Shown: positions 31,641 through 43,108 of the stretch, piece after piece
How the letters are laid out: each line of letters opens with the position of its first letter
Position numbering within the stretch: position 1 is the first letter of the stretch
The notes under the pieces: generated by a model
The model's input: the letters and a program-made list of their open reading frames with translations, nothing else
Database searches by the model: none
What the model was told of the DNA's origin: nothing
Position numbers and translations under genes: made by a program
Source: Ophiura sarsii
Taxonomy: Eukaryota > Echinodermata > Ophiuroidea > Amphilepidida > Ophiuridae
Length of the DNA stretch: 64,000 nucleotides
Assembly: GCA_035610835.1 (NCBI GenBank)
Contig: CM069452.1
Span: 63,512,368-63,576,367, forward strand
Direction: 5' to 3'

Positions 31641-32324
31641 ATATCTAGACTGTAAAGTCACATCTGAAAAACTGCTTACATAACGTACGTGAATGCTGCA
31701 GTGGTTACAAATACAACACTGGAATTTGTTTCGGATGTAAGGGTTTAGAAATATTTGTATGTACATGTTGATAATGTTACGTCGCTTGCTGTATGTTAGA
31801 ACAATTACATTGAATACTCTACAAATGGCCTAGCGATAAAACCTACATGTAAAATAATGTGTGTACTACGTAATCATGGGAATGTCTATCATATGTAAAC
31901 AAGTATATTTTAACCAACCAATCATTTGGGTCGATTGAGTTGGTCTAACAAGCATACATGTTCATCTTTTCACTTCATAGAAGAGTATCTGTAACATAAA
32001 TACCAATGTTATCACTTATTGGCGGACATTTTGGAAAAAGCCCTCTTGCGGCGTTGTCATACATGAGCAAGTATAACGTTCAACATGCACATTGCACTCA
32101 GAAAAAGTACCAAAAAGCATGTTACTTGAATTTGTTTTTCGGAAAATAATTACAAATTCGGCGGCCATTTTCAATTCACTCTAATACATCTTCCCCAAGC
32201 GGGATTTTTGGGGACTTTGGATACGATATTCATTAAAATTATCTGCTTCTTATGACACCAAAACCATAACTCTACAAATTTTCTCCGGGTAGCACCTGTA
32301 TTTTGTGTTCAACGACCAGCCTAA

Positions 32325-32490
32325 ATCTAGATAAAGTAACACGCCGTGGCTGTAGTGGTGGTAAAAATAAACAGAGGAAAATACAAACACATAAACGAAC
32401 ATCAACTTTTGATACAGCCTGATCCCATGCACTGCCATGGAAAAAATTAGAATCTAAACATTTTATCATCTTTGAATGTTTGCATTCTAA
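32325..32490. other. Anonymous spacer
   Basis: Nothing is recognised. Confidence 0.35.
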
Positions 32491-32720
32491 ACATTGAAGT
32501 GATGGACATGTTTCAGTGCTTTATGCCACTAAACATGTATAGCATTTTAAGCATGTGTCAAAAGTCTGGACAAACTGGTGTTTAGCTTTAGTGCTTAGGT
32601 ACTAAACATATTTAGATGCTAAACGTGTATAGCATCTAAATGCGTTTAGCAATTCAACATGTGTCAAAAGTGTGTACAAGACGGTGTTTAGATTTGTGTT
32701 TAAGATCTAAACACGTAATT
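32490..32720. repeat. Imperfect duplication rich in CTAAACATG motifs
   Basis: GTGTATAGCAT.TAA and AACATGTGTCAAAAGT.TG.ACAA, GGTGTTTAG occur twice about 125 bp apart. The TAAACA/TGTTTA motif repeats throughout in both orientations, like the self-iterating TIR elements, but termini are not clear. Confidence 0.55.
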
Positions 32721-33389
32721 AACAGCGTAATTATGCTATTAATGCTTCTACAGAACCCATTGAAAACAACAATCAATCTAATTGGGCGTTGTTTTTCGGA
32801 CATTCTGAAAATTTCTGCTAGGCATAGTCAATGCTGGTCAGACTCTTTTAGACAGTCACTCCCCAATATTTAGACCTACTTGCCCTGGTAAAAATCCACA
32901 TTGAAACTATTAGTGTTCTCATAAATCCATCCAAAATTCATTCAAATAATGCACAAATCTAGTCAAAACCATAAAATACGCGTATGAACATAATTGTTAC
33001 AACTGGTATTGTAGTATTTGAAAATGGCAGTTAAACATTTCCAGCATGCAGCTTGAACAAACATGTAAAACACAATACATTGTCACGTCAGCAAGGTGTG
33101 ACACTTAGCAGTCTTCGGTTTAGACAAGTACAAGCACATTTGGTGTTACAAATGTTGCCTTGGGTATTAAATATGTCCATTCCAAGTAAACACATAAGTA
33201 CAACCTATTCTAATTAGTCAAAAGTTCGTGTAAACACTATTTAAAGCATACACAAAGGATACGTGCAACGTAAATGCTGCTACCAAGTACTATCTATAAA
33301 GTATACATGTTTAATCACAGTCAAGAATATTCCAAACACACACTCAGATCAGTATAAAACACTTATCTAAGTAGTGTAGGTATAAGTGT

Positions 33390-33646
33390 GGTTTTCCACT
33401 CTTTCAAGGAGTTAAACGCAGGACAACACGTTTTTGAGTGGAAAAACACTTTAAAAGGAATGAAAGAGGATTTTATATGACAATGTTCCACTCTATTGAG
33501 AGTGAAAAATTAACTTTCACAATTCACACTCATTTTAGAGTGGGAATTTTCCACTCTAAAACGGGTCGACCTGCGTTTCACTCCTTATCGAGTGAATTTC
33601 CACTCTTTCCACTCGTTTTACGTTCAGAGAGATATACATATTGCGG
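33390..33646. mobile_element. 257-bp insertion with 14-bp direct flanks
   Basis: GTAGGTATAAGTGT lies on both sides (33,376-33,389 and 33,647-33,660), as expected of a target-site duplication. The body is full of TTTTCCACTC / GAGTGGAAA motifs in both orientations and some GAGTGAAA variants. The length of the duplication is unusual for MITEs and does not reveal the mechanism. Confidence 0.6.
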
Positions 33647-33660
33647 GTAGGTATAAGTGT

Positions 33661-34595
33661 ACTTGATTTGTGCTTGTCATCAAATAAGTACACATAAAGC
33701 GCAATACTATACGGGTGTGCTTAGGTTGTACCAGGGTGCATACTACAGGCTGTATCAAAATGATTTGTACTCTGATATGTTCCATTTTCAAAAAAGCATT
33801 AAAAATATAAAATCTCTGATAAATACAATATTTTTGATTTTAATAAATAGGGAATTATGTCAACTTATTGATCTGATAATCTGAAGATAATTGGCTGTTG
33901 TTTCTGACCGCTATTGTCATTCAAATGAAGATCGACGTAATCATGGTTTTACTCGCAGCAACGCAAATTAAATAGGTTCACTGCACAAACTCTTTATAAG
34001 TAGTGAATTATATGAGTGCAGTCAGGAGGAACTTTGAATTGTGCGTTTCAGATCTAACGTTTCGATGAAAATGATAAAAACACCAATATTCCTTTAAAAG
34101 CTTGTAAATTCTGAAAAAAATGTTCGATTGTCGTAAATCAAAATTCTTAAGAAAAGATGAAACTTCAATAATTTTGCATATAGAAGCAAAATGGTCTAAA
34201 TGGTTCGTAACATATCAAAAAAAAATCTGAAAAACTGATCAGACCACGGTACAAATCTTTTTGATACAGCCTGTATGCGCAGGACGACTTACAATATTAT
34301 TCTGCCGAATCATTAATTTATCCTAAAATTTCAAATGTTTCAAATGTTTTATAATTTGTGAACCATTCTTTTTGCAAGAGGTAACAATTTCTTATTATGA
34401 GGAAATCCTTTTATCACCTTCAATATCATTGTGAACTAAATTATGTATTGAACATTGAATTACCTCGTGTTAAAAGCAATTTCCGTGTACTGTGTTTTTG
34501 TCACTTGTAGCCAATAAGTGTTCCTGTCAACGATAAAGTGGTTCTTGGAATGCAGCTAATAATATTAAAAAGACACTTTTTGCCACTTTAGTCTC
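33661..34595. other. Anonymous intergenic sequence
   Basis: No gene or clear repeat is recognised. Confidence 0.4.
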
Positions 34596-34599
34596 ATAA

Positions 34600-35040
34600 C
34601 GATTAGTGATTGTGTGGGGAATTGTGTTGAGTCACCTATTTTATCTGCAAAATATGGTTTTAATAGAGAAATGCGTCTATGGAAACATCGTATTAACTCG
34701 CTCTTATTATAGCTAGCTGAACTGCATTGATCATTTTATTGTGTTTCTTATCATATTTATTAAGTGGGTCATGTTGTCCCTGCGAAGAGTTATATATTGC
34801 TTCGTACTTAGCTCGCTCTTATTATTAACCATTTTAACGATACTGTAGCTGAACTGCATTGATCATTTTATTGTGTTTCGTATCATATTTATTAAGTGGG
34901 TCATTGTGTCCTTGCGAAGAGTTATGTATTATATTGCTTCATTTTGATGGAATGTTATAGCAGTTCCAGATCCGCAAAGTGGAGCTTTGTGGGTGTGTGC
35001 GCGTGTGTTTTAGATGTGTTGTTATCAGTAATATTGAAAC
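34600..35040. repeat. Dispersed repeat with internal 116-bp tandem duplication
   Basis: It is paralogous to 1930-2040 plus 2893-3140. Within it, the ACTCGCTCTTATTAT...GCGAAGAGTTAT unit occurs at about 34,690 and 34,806. It carries the empty target of the 2043-2892 element (CATCGTATTAACTCGC). Confidence 0.8.
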
Positions 35041-35466
35041 ACTAGCGGCGTACCCTCGCTACGCTCGGGCACTCGCTAGCTGAGTATTATCTTAATTGTT
35101 GCAAAATGGACATAGGTAATGAGTTCAAAATTGTAGATCCCTGAATAATTGTTTTCATTTGAAATAGACTTTGTTCACAGAAATCTGAGTTTTGTGATAT
35201 CTTTGAATCTCGGACCCAATTTCAATACCCCATTTAGGAGAGAAACAATGTTATTGTTATCCCATACACCCCCCCCCCCCCCCCCAAAAAAAGGTGTACC
35301 AACCCCATACCCCATATAGTGTATACATTGTAGAGAAGATAGTGTGCGGTTAGGCCAACACAAAAAAATGTTATGTTGTCCTCGACCGCCCAACACAAAC
35401 GAATCGTTTCCGCTTTATGGCCCTTCAAAGTTGAGATAGATGGTACCCCACGCCCTTTGTACTATG

Positions 35467-36735
35467 CAGTGGCGGCGCCAGCATCATAATTTGGGGGTGG
35501 GGGGGGGGGGGGAAGGAGGCAAGACATTTTAGGGGGACCCCAGACGATCTTCAATGACCTCCAATGACCTTGAAAATTTAATCAACAAAAAGAATACACC
35601 CCCCCTTTCCCTCCACCAAGTCCCATCAAGATAGGCCCTACTGATCTATTTGACCCCATATTTGACCTTAAATGACCTCTGATGACCTTGAAAATTCAAT
35701 CAGCAAAAAGAACACACCATCCCCCTTCCCTCCACCAAATCCCATCAAGATAGGCCTTACGGATCATATTTGACCCAGATGACCTTGAATGACCTTGAAA
35801 AATTAATCAGCAAAAAGAACACACCACACCCCGTCTCTCCACCAAATATAATCAAGATAGGCCTTACGGATCTTATTTGACCCCAGATTACCTTGAATGA
35901 CCTCGTAAAATTAATCAGCAAAAAGAACACACCATCCAGCTTCCTTCCACCAAATCCCATCAAGAGAGGCCTTACGGATCTTATTTGACCTTGAATGACC
36001 TCTGATGACCTTGACAAATTTAATCAGCAAAAAGAACACACCAACCCCCTTCACTCCACCAAATCACATCAATATAGGCCTTGCGGATCTTATTTGACCC
36101 CAGATGACCTCGAAAAATCAATCAGCAAAAAGAACACACCATCCCTCTTCCGTCCACCAAATCCTATCAAGATAGGCCTTACGGATCTTATTTGACCCCA
36201 GATGACCTCCGATGACCTTGAAAATTTAATCAGCAAAAAGAACACACCAACCCCCTTCCATCCACCAAATCACATCAAGATAGGCCTTACGGATCTTATT
36301 TGACCCCAGATGACCTCCGATGACCTCGAAAAATTAATCAACATAAAAAACACACCATCCCTCTTCCGTCCACCAAATCCCATCAAGATAGGCCTTACGG
36401 ATCTTATTTGACCCCCGGTGACCTTGAATGACCTCTGATGACCTTGAAAATTTATTCAGCAAAAAGAACACACCACTCCCCTTCCCTCCACCAAATCTCA
36501 TCAATATAGGCCTTATGGATCTATTTGACCCCATATTTGACCCCGATGACCTTGAATGACCTTGCAAATCTAATCAGCAAAAGAACACACCACCCCCTTC
36601 CCTGACATCAAGTCCCATCAAGATAGGCCTTACGGATCTCTAGATCCCCACCCGGCACCCCTTCCACACTAAATTTGCCAAATCTCTCATAGAACACATG
36701 ACGTATTAAATAGATTTAGGTCCGCGACGCCACTG
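35467..36735. mobile_element. hAT-like element containing a satellite array
   Basis: CAGTGGCGGCGCCAG at the left and GTCCGCGACGCCACTG at the right match the CAGTGGCG termini seen at 23,990 and 46,273. No good 8-bp target duplication is visible (GTACTATG against GTGTTGTT). A G run sits just inside the left end. Nearly the whole interior is the tandem array listed separately. Confidence 0.65.
35525..36650. repeat. Tandem array, unit about 105-115 bp, about ten copies
   Basis: Each unit has AATCAGCAAAAAGAACACAC, a C-rich CCTTCC.TCCACCAAAT, CATCAAGATAGGCCTTACGG, ATCTTATTTGACCCCAGATG and ACCTTGAATGACCT. CAAAAAGAACACACC recurs near 35,704, 35,812, 35,921, 36,026, 36,127, 36,234, 36,462 and 36,578 with variants between. 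Open frames across it reflect the repeat period. Confidence 0.92.
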
Positions 36736-36739
36736 GTGT

Positions 36740-37245
36740 TGTTAAGTGGCTTTATTAAGTTTTATAGTGAGTCTTTCATAGTTGGCGGGAGGCGCGGTCT
36801 CACCATGATCACCTTGTACCCACCCAGTTCAGTTAGCCATCCTTTATTTTATTTTCCGGCCTATTGACAATAAATTATTTCTCCAGTAGGCTTAAACGTA
36901 TTTCTACATGCGTATTTTGCTCTAACAGTATACCTTGTTTATTAATAATAGGCCTATCCCCCATGGATTACCAGGGCAACCATTCCATTGATGAACTCTG
37001 TAACCTCAGGGTTTAGCCCCAAGAAATTAAATCTTGTTACTATATGGTTGGAAATACATAGGTTTTAATAAACTTTTGACTTATACAGTTAACTGCATTG
37101 TAAATTGATGTTTTCCAAGTTGTTAAAATAACATAATTAATACAAAGACAATGTGTTATGGTTATGCCAATCAAATCCTAATTAAACAATCCAATCGTTA
37201 AATTCTAGTAAAAGTCATTTATTGCAGAAAGAATAACTAAATTAA
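36740..37245. repeat. Dispersed repeat shared with 14,990-15,230, then anonymous sequence
   Basis: TTTTATAGTG.GTCTTT, GGCGG.AGG.G.GGTCT.., CCTATTGACA.TAA.A..ATT and AGGC.TAAACGTAT appear in both places in the same order. The remainder to 37,245 is anonymous. Confidence 0.5.
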
Positions 37246-37384
37246 TATACCGTAGATATTCGATATATAGACAACTTTCTGCCAACTTTGAAACTCTGAA
37301 AGAGATGGCGCCCTCTCGCGATTAAAGCCGACTTTTAAAAAGATCAGTCTAACAAAATAATTTCGGCGGCGCTGAAAATGACGT
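37246..37384. repeat. 139-bp inverted repeat, left arm
   Basis: It runs from TATACCGTAGATATTCGATA to GGCGGCGCTGAAAATGACGT and is the reverse complement of 41,765-41,903 with only one mismatch that I can find. The arms enclose about 4.4 kb. Confidence 0.9.
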
Positions 37385-37837
37385 AAATAATGTCGCAGTA
37401 TATAGTCCGTTCAATATAATTTTCGGATCAAGAATCTATCCCGGGACCTATCCAATGACTACATGTATACGAGTGTGAGTGTCTGGTAACGGGGTAAAAC
37501 CGCAGACGTACAATACGGAAAATCGAGGGGCGAGGTCTAGACTCTGGCAGGTCATATTCGACTTAACCAGTGTATCTTTCTTTTTCACAAATTAATAGTA
37601 TTGGTTGCTATTCGTTATTTTTAAGGATATATTAAGCAGCTAAATTCAAAATTATTTTAAAAACACTGACTATAGAGTGCCAATTACAGTGCCAATTACA
37701 CATGTTGAGAGATACTCGATTCAAAATAAAATAACCCGCCAAATGTATAATAGGTCATTCTTTGAAGGTCGTGCATTGAATTGATCTGAACAGCGAAAGC
37801 GGGCAACCCTTTGTTACGGGGACGCATATAAGTATAG

Positions 37838-38896
37838 GGTCACGCGTTATGAACTTGCCTCCCAATAGGGTGGTGCCGTTACATTTTTTAGTTTCATGCT
37901 GTAATTTTCCTCAAATATTTTTAAAACCACAAAAGCTATCTCAACAAATTTGGTATCATTTTAAAGCCCTAATAACAAGCTATCTGCCTGCAAAATGGCA
38001 TTGGTATAGCTAATACAGAATAGGAGATACAGCTGTTTGATGTTTGGGGACCAGGGGTGGTGCTGGAAGGGGTGTTTCTGGAAGGGGTGTCGCCTGTACA
38101 AACTCAATGGGGATAATCCCATGTTTTGTTCTTTTTACAATAACTAGTCATCTCCTAATGTTACAAACACCATTCTGGTCCCATTTTAAAGGATAATTAG
38201 TAGTCTTTAAGTATGTGGTTCAACAGACTTGTCAACTATTTTTAACAACTAATTAATTATGGATAAGACAATGAACATCAGCTTTCTTCCTATTCGCTAC
38301 ACAGTAAACATGAATAATCAGCCTCAATTTACCGGATTTATAAAAATGACAATAACAGAAAAAGTTTTCAACCTATGATAGCAAAAGTATACATTTTTGG
38401 AAAGCTTGTAACTAGAGGAATTCAGAAATGCAGTTTATATCAGGGAAGGGTTCATCCTTAAACAAATATTTTTGAAAATTCTAAAAATATATAAAATAAA
38501 AATTGGAGATATTCACTAGCCGGTATAATTACCATACCGACGTAATAACTTTAACAATTATATATCATCTAATGAGTAATTTCATGAGGAATTCAAATAT
38601 GTAAAGTAAATAATGATAGGGGTAGGTATAAAAAATATATGGATCTCGAATTAAAAATTTAAAACTCTGATATTTTTCCGAGCATTTCCGATCATACCAT
38701 TTTGGTTCTTAGTCGTACTATAATTTTAATGGCATATTTGGTTTCCTCATGAAATTTCCCTTCAGAAAATATATACTTTTACTACCTCAGGGGGGTATAC
38801 AAGCAAATATAAATGTGTAAAGTTAAAATCATGTCGTGAAAGCCAAAATCCGTGTGTAACGCGAAAGGAGGCGAGCTTAAAACACATGACCATAGT
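37838..38896. repeat. 1-kb dispersed repeat, copy 2
   Basis: It is a direct-orientation copy of 5575-6600. Differences are scattered substitutions and small indels such as an added GGGGGTATA near 38,790. It lies inside the interval bounded by the 139-bp inverted repeat. Confidence 0.85.
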
Positions 38897-39950
38897 CTCT
38901 ATTCTATCTCCAATATTCTCTATCAATAACCAGAGAAGTTATTACGTAACACATCTTTTGGAACAGTAAATAGTTCCTCTGGGATGTTATTCATTTCAAT
39001 CGTTGAATCCAAAGCGTGTAGCCATATACATGTACATACATGTACTCCTTGGTGTAGCGTGATAGTTAACACGGTCATCAGATTAGACTACATGTAGCAG
39101 TTGGGAATAAATCGAATGTACATGTATACTTTTATGGTTTGAATGCGAATTATGCCAAGAGACCTATTAATTGTTATTTTAGAAAAGTTACAAATATTGT
39201 TTATATTATATTAATTAATTAATGAGGAACACTATGAATAAATGTAATTATGTTTATGTTATGTTTAATTCTCATTGTGCGCTCGGAATCAGATGATATA
39301 AAAATGACAATTATGTTAGCAAAATCTTATAAATAAATAAATAAATAAACAAATTAATTAATTAATTAATGAGGAACACTATGAATATTTTAATGTATAA
39401 GGTTAAAAAATGATGAACAATGTTTCACACTAATTTGTTGCATGCGTTTTATATCAATGATGCTTGGCAGTCAGACACCAAACGTGAAAATTAACCGGGG
39501 AAATTAAGTCTTTTGGTTGGCCTGCGCCACGATTATCAATTTTGATCAACTTAGGTTCATTTGAAGGGAAAGTCATATTTATCCAGGATGCAATTTCTGT
39601 TTTAATAAAATAAATATGATTGTTTTGAGTCGACAAAGATGCATTTTCAATGCGATCGTAACATCGAATTTTACCAATGTTCATAAGCTAATAAACTCGA
39701 TCGAAATTATGTTAATTTGTATAGGTCACACACAAAACGACGCCCATCAGATATACCAGTGCAATTACATTATTACCGTCTTTAACATGATTAATATGCT
39801 CCCAACAGGGGAAAATATCATTATGTGAAGCATCCTGGACAGAATACAGTAAGATACTCTGGAGGTAGACGATTATAGATGAATTAAAATGCGCGGAGTA
39901 AAAATATGCCCCCTTTTCCAACACACAGAGACTAAATCGCTTTTTAACGA
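38897..39950. repeat. AT-rich sequence with ATTAATTAATGAGGAACACT duplication
   Basis: TTAATTAATGAGGAACACTA then TGAATA occurs at about 39,216 and 39,364, separated by about 148 bp with (AAAT)n runs. Nothing coding is recognised. Confidence 0.5.
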
Positions 39951-39953
39951 AAG

Positions 39954-40035
39954 GTATTCTGCAGGACTCGAACCGAGGCGGGGAGAATTCAGCAGATTTC
40001 TAGTCCATAGTCCTAAACCACTCGGCCATGCCTAC
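39954..40035 (-). pseudogene. tRNA-Ser(AGA)-like sequence, copy 1
   Basis: On the minus strand GTAGGCATGGCCGAGTGG opens a type II tRNA pattern: an anticodon loop CTAGAAA (AGA, serine), a long variable arm around TTCTCCCCGCC, and GGTTCGAGTCC. Three acceptor pairs fail and the anticodon stem is eroded. Flanking sequence is shared with copy 2, so this is the head of a tRNA-Ser-derived repeat, not a lone tRNA gene. Confidence 0.7.
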
Positions 40036-40317
40036 TCATTGAAGCGTCTATCGTGTGCACTAAATAATGAACTAGTGGTGTTTTGGGGGTTTTTTTTGAG
40101 GGGGGGAGACAAGTGCGGTGGGATGACTTTCTAAAGGCAATTTTTTTTACGCCTAAGGCTGATATTTTGTCACATGAATTGCACGACGACATCCTCATTT
40201 CACGTGAAAATAAAATCGTGTCGTCTACAATAGACCATAGATTCACTAAACTGTGGCAACTGCTGACTGCTAATACATTAGGGCTCGTCTTGTGGTGCTC
40301 ACTTGAACACAGTCTCC

Positions 40318-40378
40318 GTGTGGTCTAGTGGGTAAACTCCGGCCACAGAAGCGAGAGGACCCGGGTTCGAGACTGTGT
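40318..40378 (+). pseudogene. tRNA-like unit with A- and B-boxes
   Basis: TGTGGTCTAGTGGGTAAACT (A-box-like) and CCCGGGTTCGAGAC (B-box-like) are about 35 bp apart. The 3' acceptor half is missing. It is probably a SINE head. Confidence 0.5.
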
Positions 40379-41090
40379 ATATTTAATGGTAGTCTTCATG
40401 TTATTTTTTATTTCCCCAAACTGTTTATAGTTTCCTGACTTTTATTCATTCCAGTGGACACCAATGAATTCAATATTATTTATTACATGGCACGCTGAAT
40501 ACTGATTCACGCTTGGTTGCACATCACTTAAATACCCATTGAAGAATGTTGAGCTTGTCATTCGATCATTTTGCTGCTGAGCAATTATCGATCTTTAATG
40601 TCATTTTTAGAAGACGATTAATAATGACAACGAAACGATTAGGGCCTACATCTATGCAACTGATTGTGTCACAACAAAAATAAACACCCCGTGTAAAATA
40701 GGAACTATTTGGGTTGTAAATGGGCTCTAAACACGCGGTTGTTGCTTGTATTGTATATAAACAGCTTGCAAGGTCTATAACAACTCTCTGGTCCAATTAA
40801 TCCAAAGGATAAATGAAAAAAATACTAGGCATGTATACTTGTTTCAATTTTTGAAATATTCTGTGACATTTTGGAATGTCGTCTGTAGACGCCTGCCGCG
40901 TGAAGAGTGTTTATTTAAGTGTAGCACCTTAATATTTCAAACTGATATGAAAATAAAGGAGTAGGTCTAATATAAATAGAAAACATATTTGAATAAAAAT
41001 CTTGCATTAACACATTTATTGGAATGTAAATTTTTTAGAAAGGTTATAGGGTTCCCGACATTAAGATGTGAAAAATCTTGGTAATAATGC
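40379..41090. other. Anonymous intergenic sequence
   Basis: Nothing is recognised. Confidence 0.4.
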
Positions 41091-41215
41091 ATTTAAGATA
41101 CTCTGGTGTGTGTCTGGAGGTAGGCAATTACATCCATGAATGAAAATGTGTGGAGTAAAAATATACGTCATTTCATTTCCCAATACACAGAGACTAAATC
41201 GCTTTTTGTAACAAG

Positions 41216-41295
41216 GTATTCAGAAGGATTCGAAGCGACGCGGGGAGAATCCAATAGATTTATAGTCTAAAGCCTAAACCGCTCGGCCATACTAC
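41216..41295 (-). pseudogene. tRNA-Ser-like sequence, copy 2
   Basis: It starts GTAGTATGGCCGAGCGG on the minus strand, and the anticodon loop has drifted to CTATAAA. TTCTCCCCGCG and GCTTCGAATCC follow. Together with surrounding shared sequence (AGTAAAAATAT, ACACAGAGACTAAATCGCTT, GAATAATGAACTAGTGGT complement on the other side) it defines a repeat of about 300 bp with the 39,890-40,085 copy. Confidence 0.7.
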
Positions 41296-41764
41296 TCATT
41301 GAAGCAACCGTCGTGTTCAATGAATAATGAACTAGTGGTAGTCTATCGAGTTATTCGACCAAAAATCAGTAACTTTAGGATTTTTTTTGGGGGGGGGCCT
41401 ATATTTTATTTGAAATATACATAACGTGATAACACACACACTGAAAACTAACAATCAAATGTATATCGTCAGAACTGTTGGAACTCTTGCCCCATATACA
41501 GTAAGATGGACTATTAGAGGTAGACAAGTTTTAGGTCAAGCGTTCTGGGTTCTATAATTTTGATCATAATTCATTAACGTTAACACACTTACAAATTTCG
41601 ATCTCCGAATGATCGAGCCCCAGATTGAGCATCTAATAATGCAACATAATTAACTAGGAGAATCTACGGGATCTTCATAACAGAAAGAGCTTATCTCTCT
41701 AGTTAGTGATCGCGCTAATGACTGACTGAACTGACTATATACTACGAACATTAGGCCTATACGT

Positions 41765-41903
41765 ACGTCATTTTCAGCGCCGCCGAAATTATTTTGTTAG
41801 AATGATCTTTTTAAAAGTCGGCTTTAATCGCGAGAGGGCGCCATCTCTTTCAGAGTTTCAAAGTTGGCAGAAAGTTGTCTATATATCGAATATCTACGGT
41901 ATA
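41765..41903. repeat. 139-bp inverted repeat, right arm
   Basis: It is the near-perfect reverse complement of 37,246-37,384. Outward of both arms the sequence is AT-rich (TAAT before, ATAT after), so a short TAT/ATA target duplication is possible but not proven. Confidence 0.9.
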
Positions 41904-42237
41904 TGTATAGGTTGAGTTGATAAACAACATTAATTATTGGTTAGACCACAGTGATGGTGTGGTATAAGCAGGCCAAAATAATAAAATGTCTTGAGCAATA
42001 ACATAGAAACGGGCTACAAAAACTCGAATTTCACGGAATCTAACCCAAATTTAAAAAATCAAACATAAACTGGACAATTGTGGGCCCCATACGCACCCGC
42101 ACCGAAAATTTGAAGTCAATCGAAGGCGCGGAAAGGGGAGAACATCTCCGGACAAAAATCGGCGATTCCGTATTATTATATAGATGACTACATCATTTGC
42201 ACGCTAGAGTTGTTTCGTTCTTAATATCAATATTATT

Positions 42238-42870
42238 CATAATCTTATCAGTTTATCAATTATTATGCATATATAACATAAGACGGGAATGATATGTGCT
42301 CTCGTATATAAATGTGTTTAAGAATAACTTCAACTCACTGAATTGACTGACATATCCACTTGTGCCATCGCTGATGATCTTCATTCTATGGTAAATATCC
42401 TTCATTGTAGATGAATTAAGCACACACCTGATTGTAACCTTCCTTTTAACTGTTTATTTCAAATGCTCTTACTTTCGACAGCATCAAGTATTCCATTAAC
42501 CAAAATAAATTTTTGGCATACACTCGAGCGATATCAAAAGTTGTGACAGATATTTGAAGTTCTAATACTTGCCGTGTGCGACAATTCACTTTATATTCAA
42601 GATAAATCCAAACATGTTAAAAGCACTATACAGTATACCAATAACGCATACATACAGGTGGTTATCATGGTTATGGAGGATGTGATCGCGTGTTTCTATT
42701 CAGGCCATACCACAAATCACCACTCATCACCACCAATAAGTTAACCACCTTTTGAATTTTAATAGAAATACTCTTTAACTCTATAACACTTTTCAATTAT
42801 GGGTCTATTTCATCTCTCCCTATACAATGTAAGTCCCTATACACTGTAAATTATCCAAAACCCCATTACT
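42238..42870. repeat. Dispersed repeat, copy 2 (empty site of the 7133-8403 element)
   Basis: It is a direct copy of 6960-7132 plus 8404-8880. CCTTCATTGTAGATGAATTA at about 42,400 is the uninterrupted target of the 1.27 kb TIR element. Confidence 0.85.
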
Positions 42871-43108
42871 TTTTAGCTATTTTGACCACAAAATCGCTTT
42901 CATCTGAAGTAGTGACTGGACAGATCCCTTCATGCTCTCCCAAAGCAAGCTTTTCAGGGGTAATAAATCTTCCCCCTCCTACACCATTTCTCAGATTTAT
43001 TTCACACCACCAGTTTATTGCCAGGGTATTTGCAGCCCTACCATCCATTCCTTTGATAATTTGCTGGGTGGAACTAGAAGCCCCAAAAGACTTTTGAAAG
43101 TGGTTGTT
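42866..43108 (-). other. Protein-like open frame, possible terminal exon or relic
   Basis: The minus strand reads about 80 codons, including FGASSSTQQIIKGMDGRAAN, TLAINWWCEINLRNGVGGGR with FITPEKLALGE, and DESDFVVKIAKK before a stop. The composition is protein-like, with mixed charged and hydrophobic residues and no simple repeats. I do not recognise a family. The last 15 codons fall in sequence shared with 8,850-8,880, where the frame is broken, so it may be a repeat-borne relic. Confidence 0.25.

Larger units (their letters stand above)
29246..32324. mobile_element. 3.1-kb element with long TIRs enclosing a CXC-protein pseudogene
   Basis: The left end TTAGGCTGGTCGTTGA at 29,246 is matched in reverse at 32,309-32,324. 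The similarity continues for about 165 bp inward (CCCGGA.AAAATT.GTAGAG, TTTTGGTGTCATAAGAAGC, AAAATGGC.GCC). A decayed plus-strand gene fills the middle. Long TIRs around a gene suggest a DNA transposon whose coding gene is this protein, or one that captured it. No clear target duplication is seen. Confidence 0.7.

Noticed and set aside
35757..36567. Repeated minus-strand frames reading RSFKVIWGQIRSVRPIL
   Set aside because: They are the satellite unit translated in phase, not a repeat protein.
37246..41903. Large self-synthesising (Polinton-like) transposon
   Set aside because: Long TIRs are present, but no polymerase, integrase, protease or capsid-like frame is visible between them.
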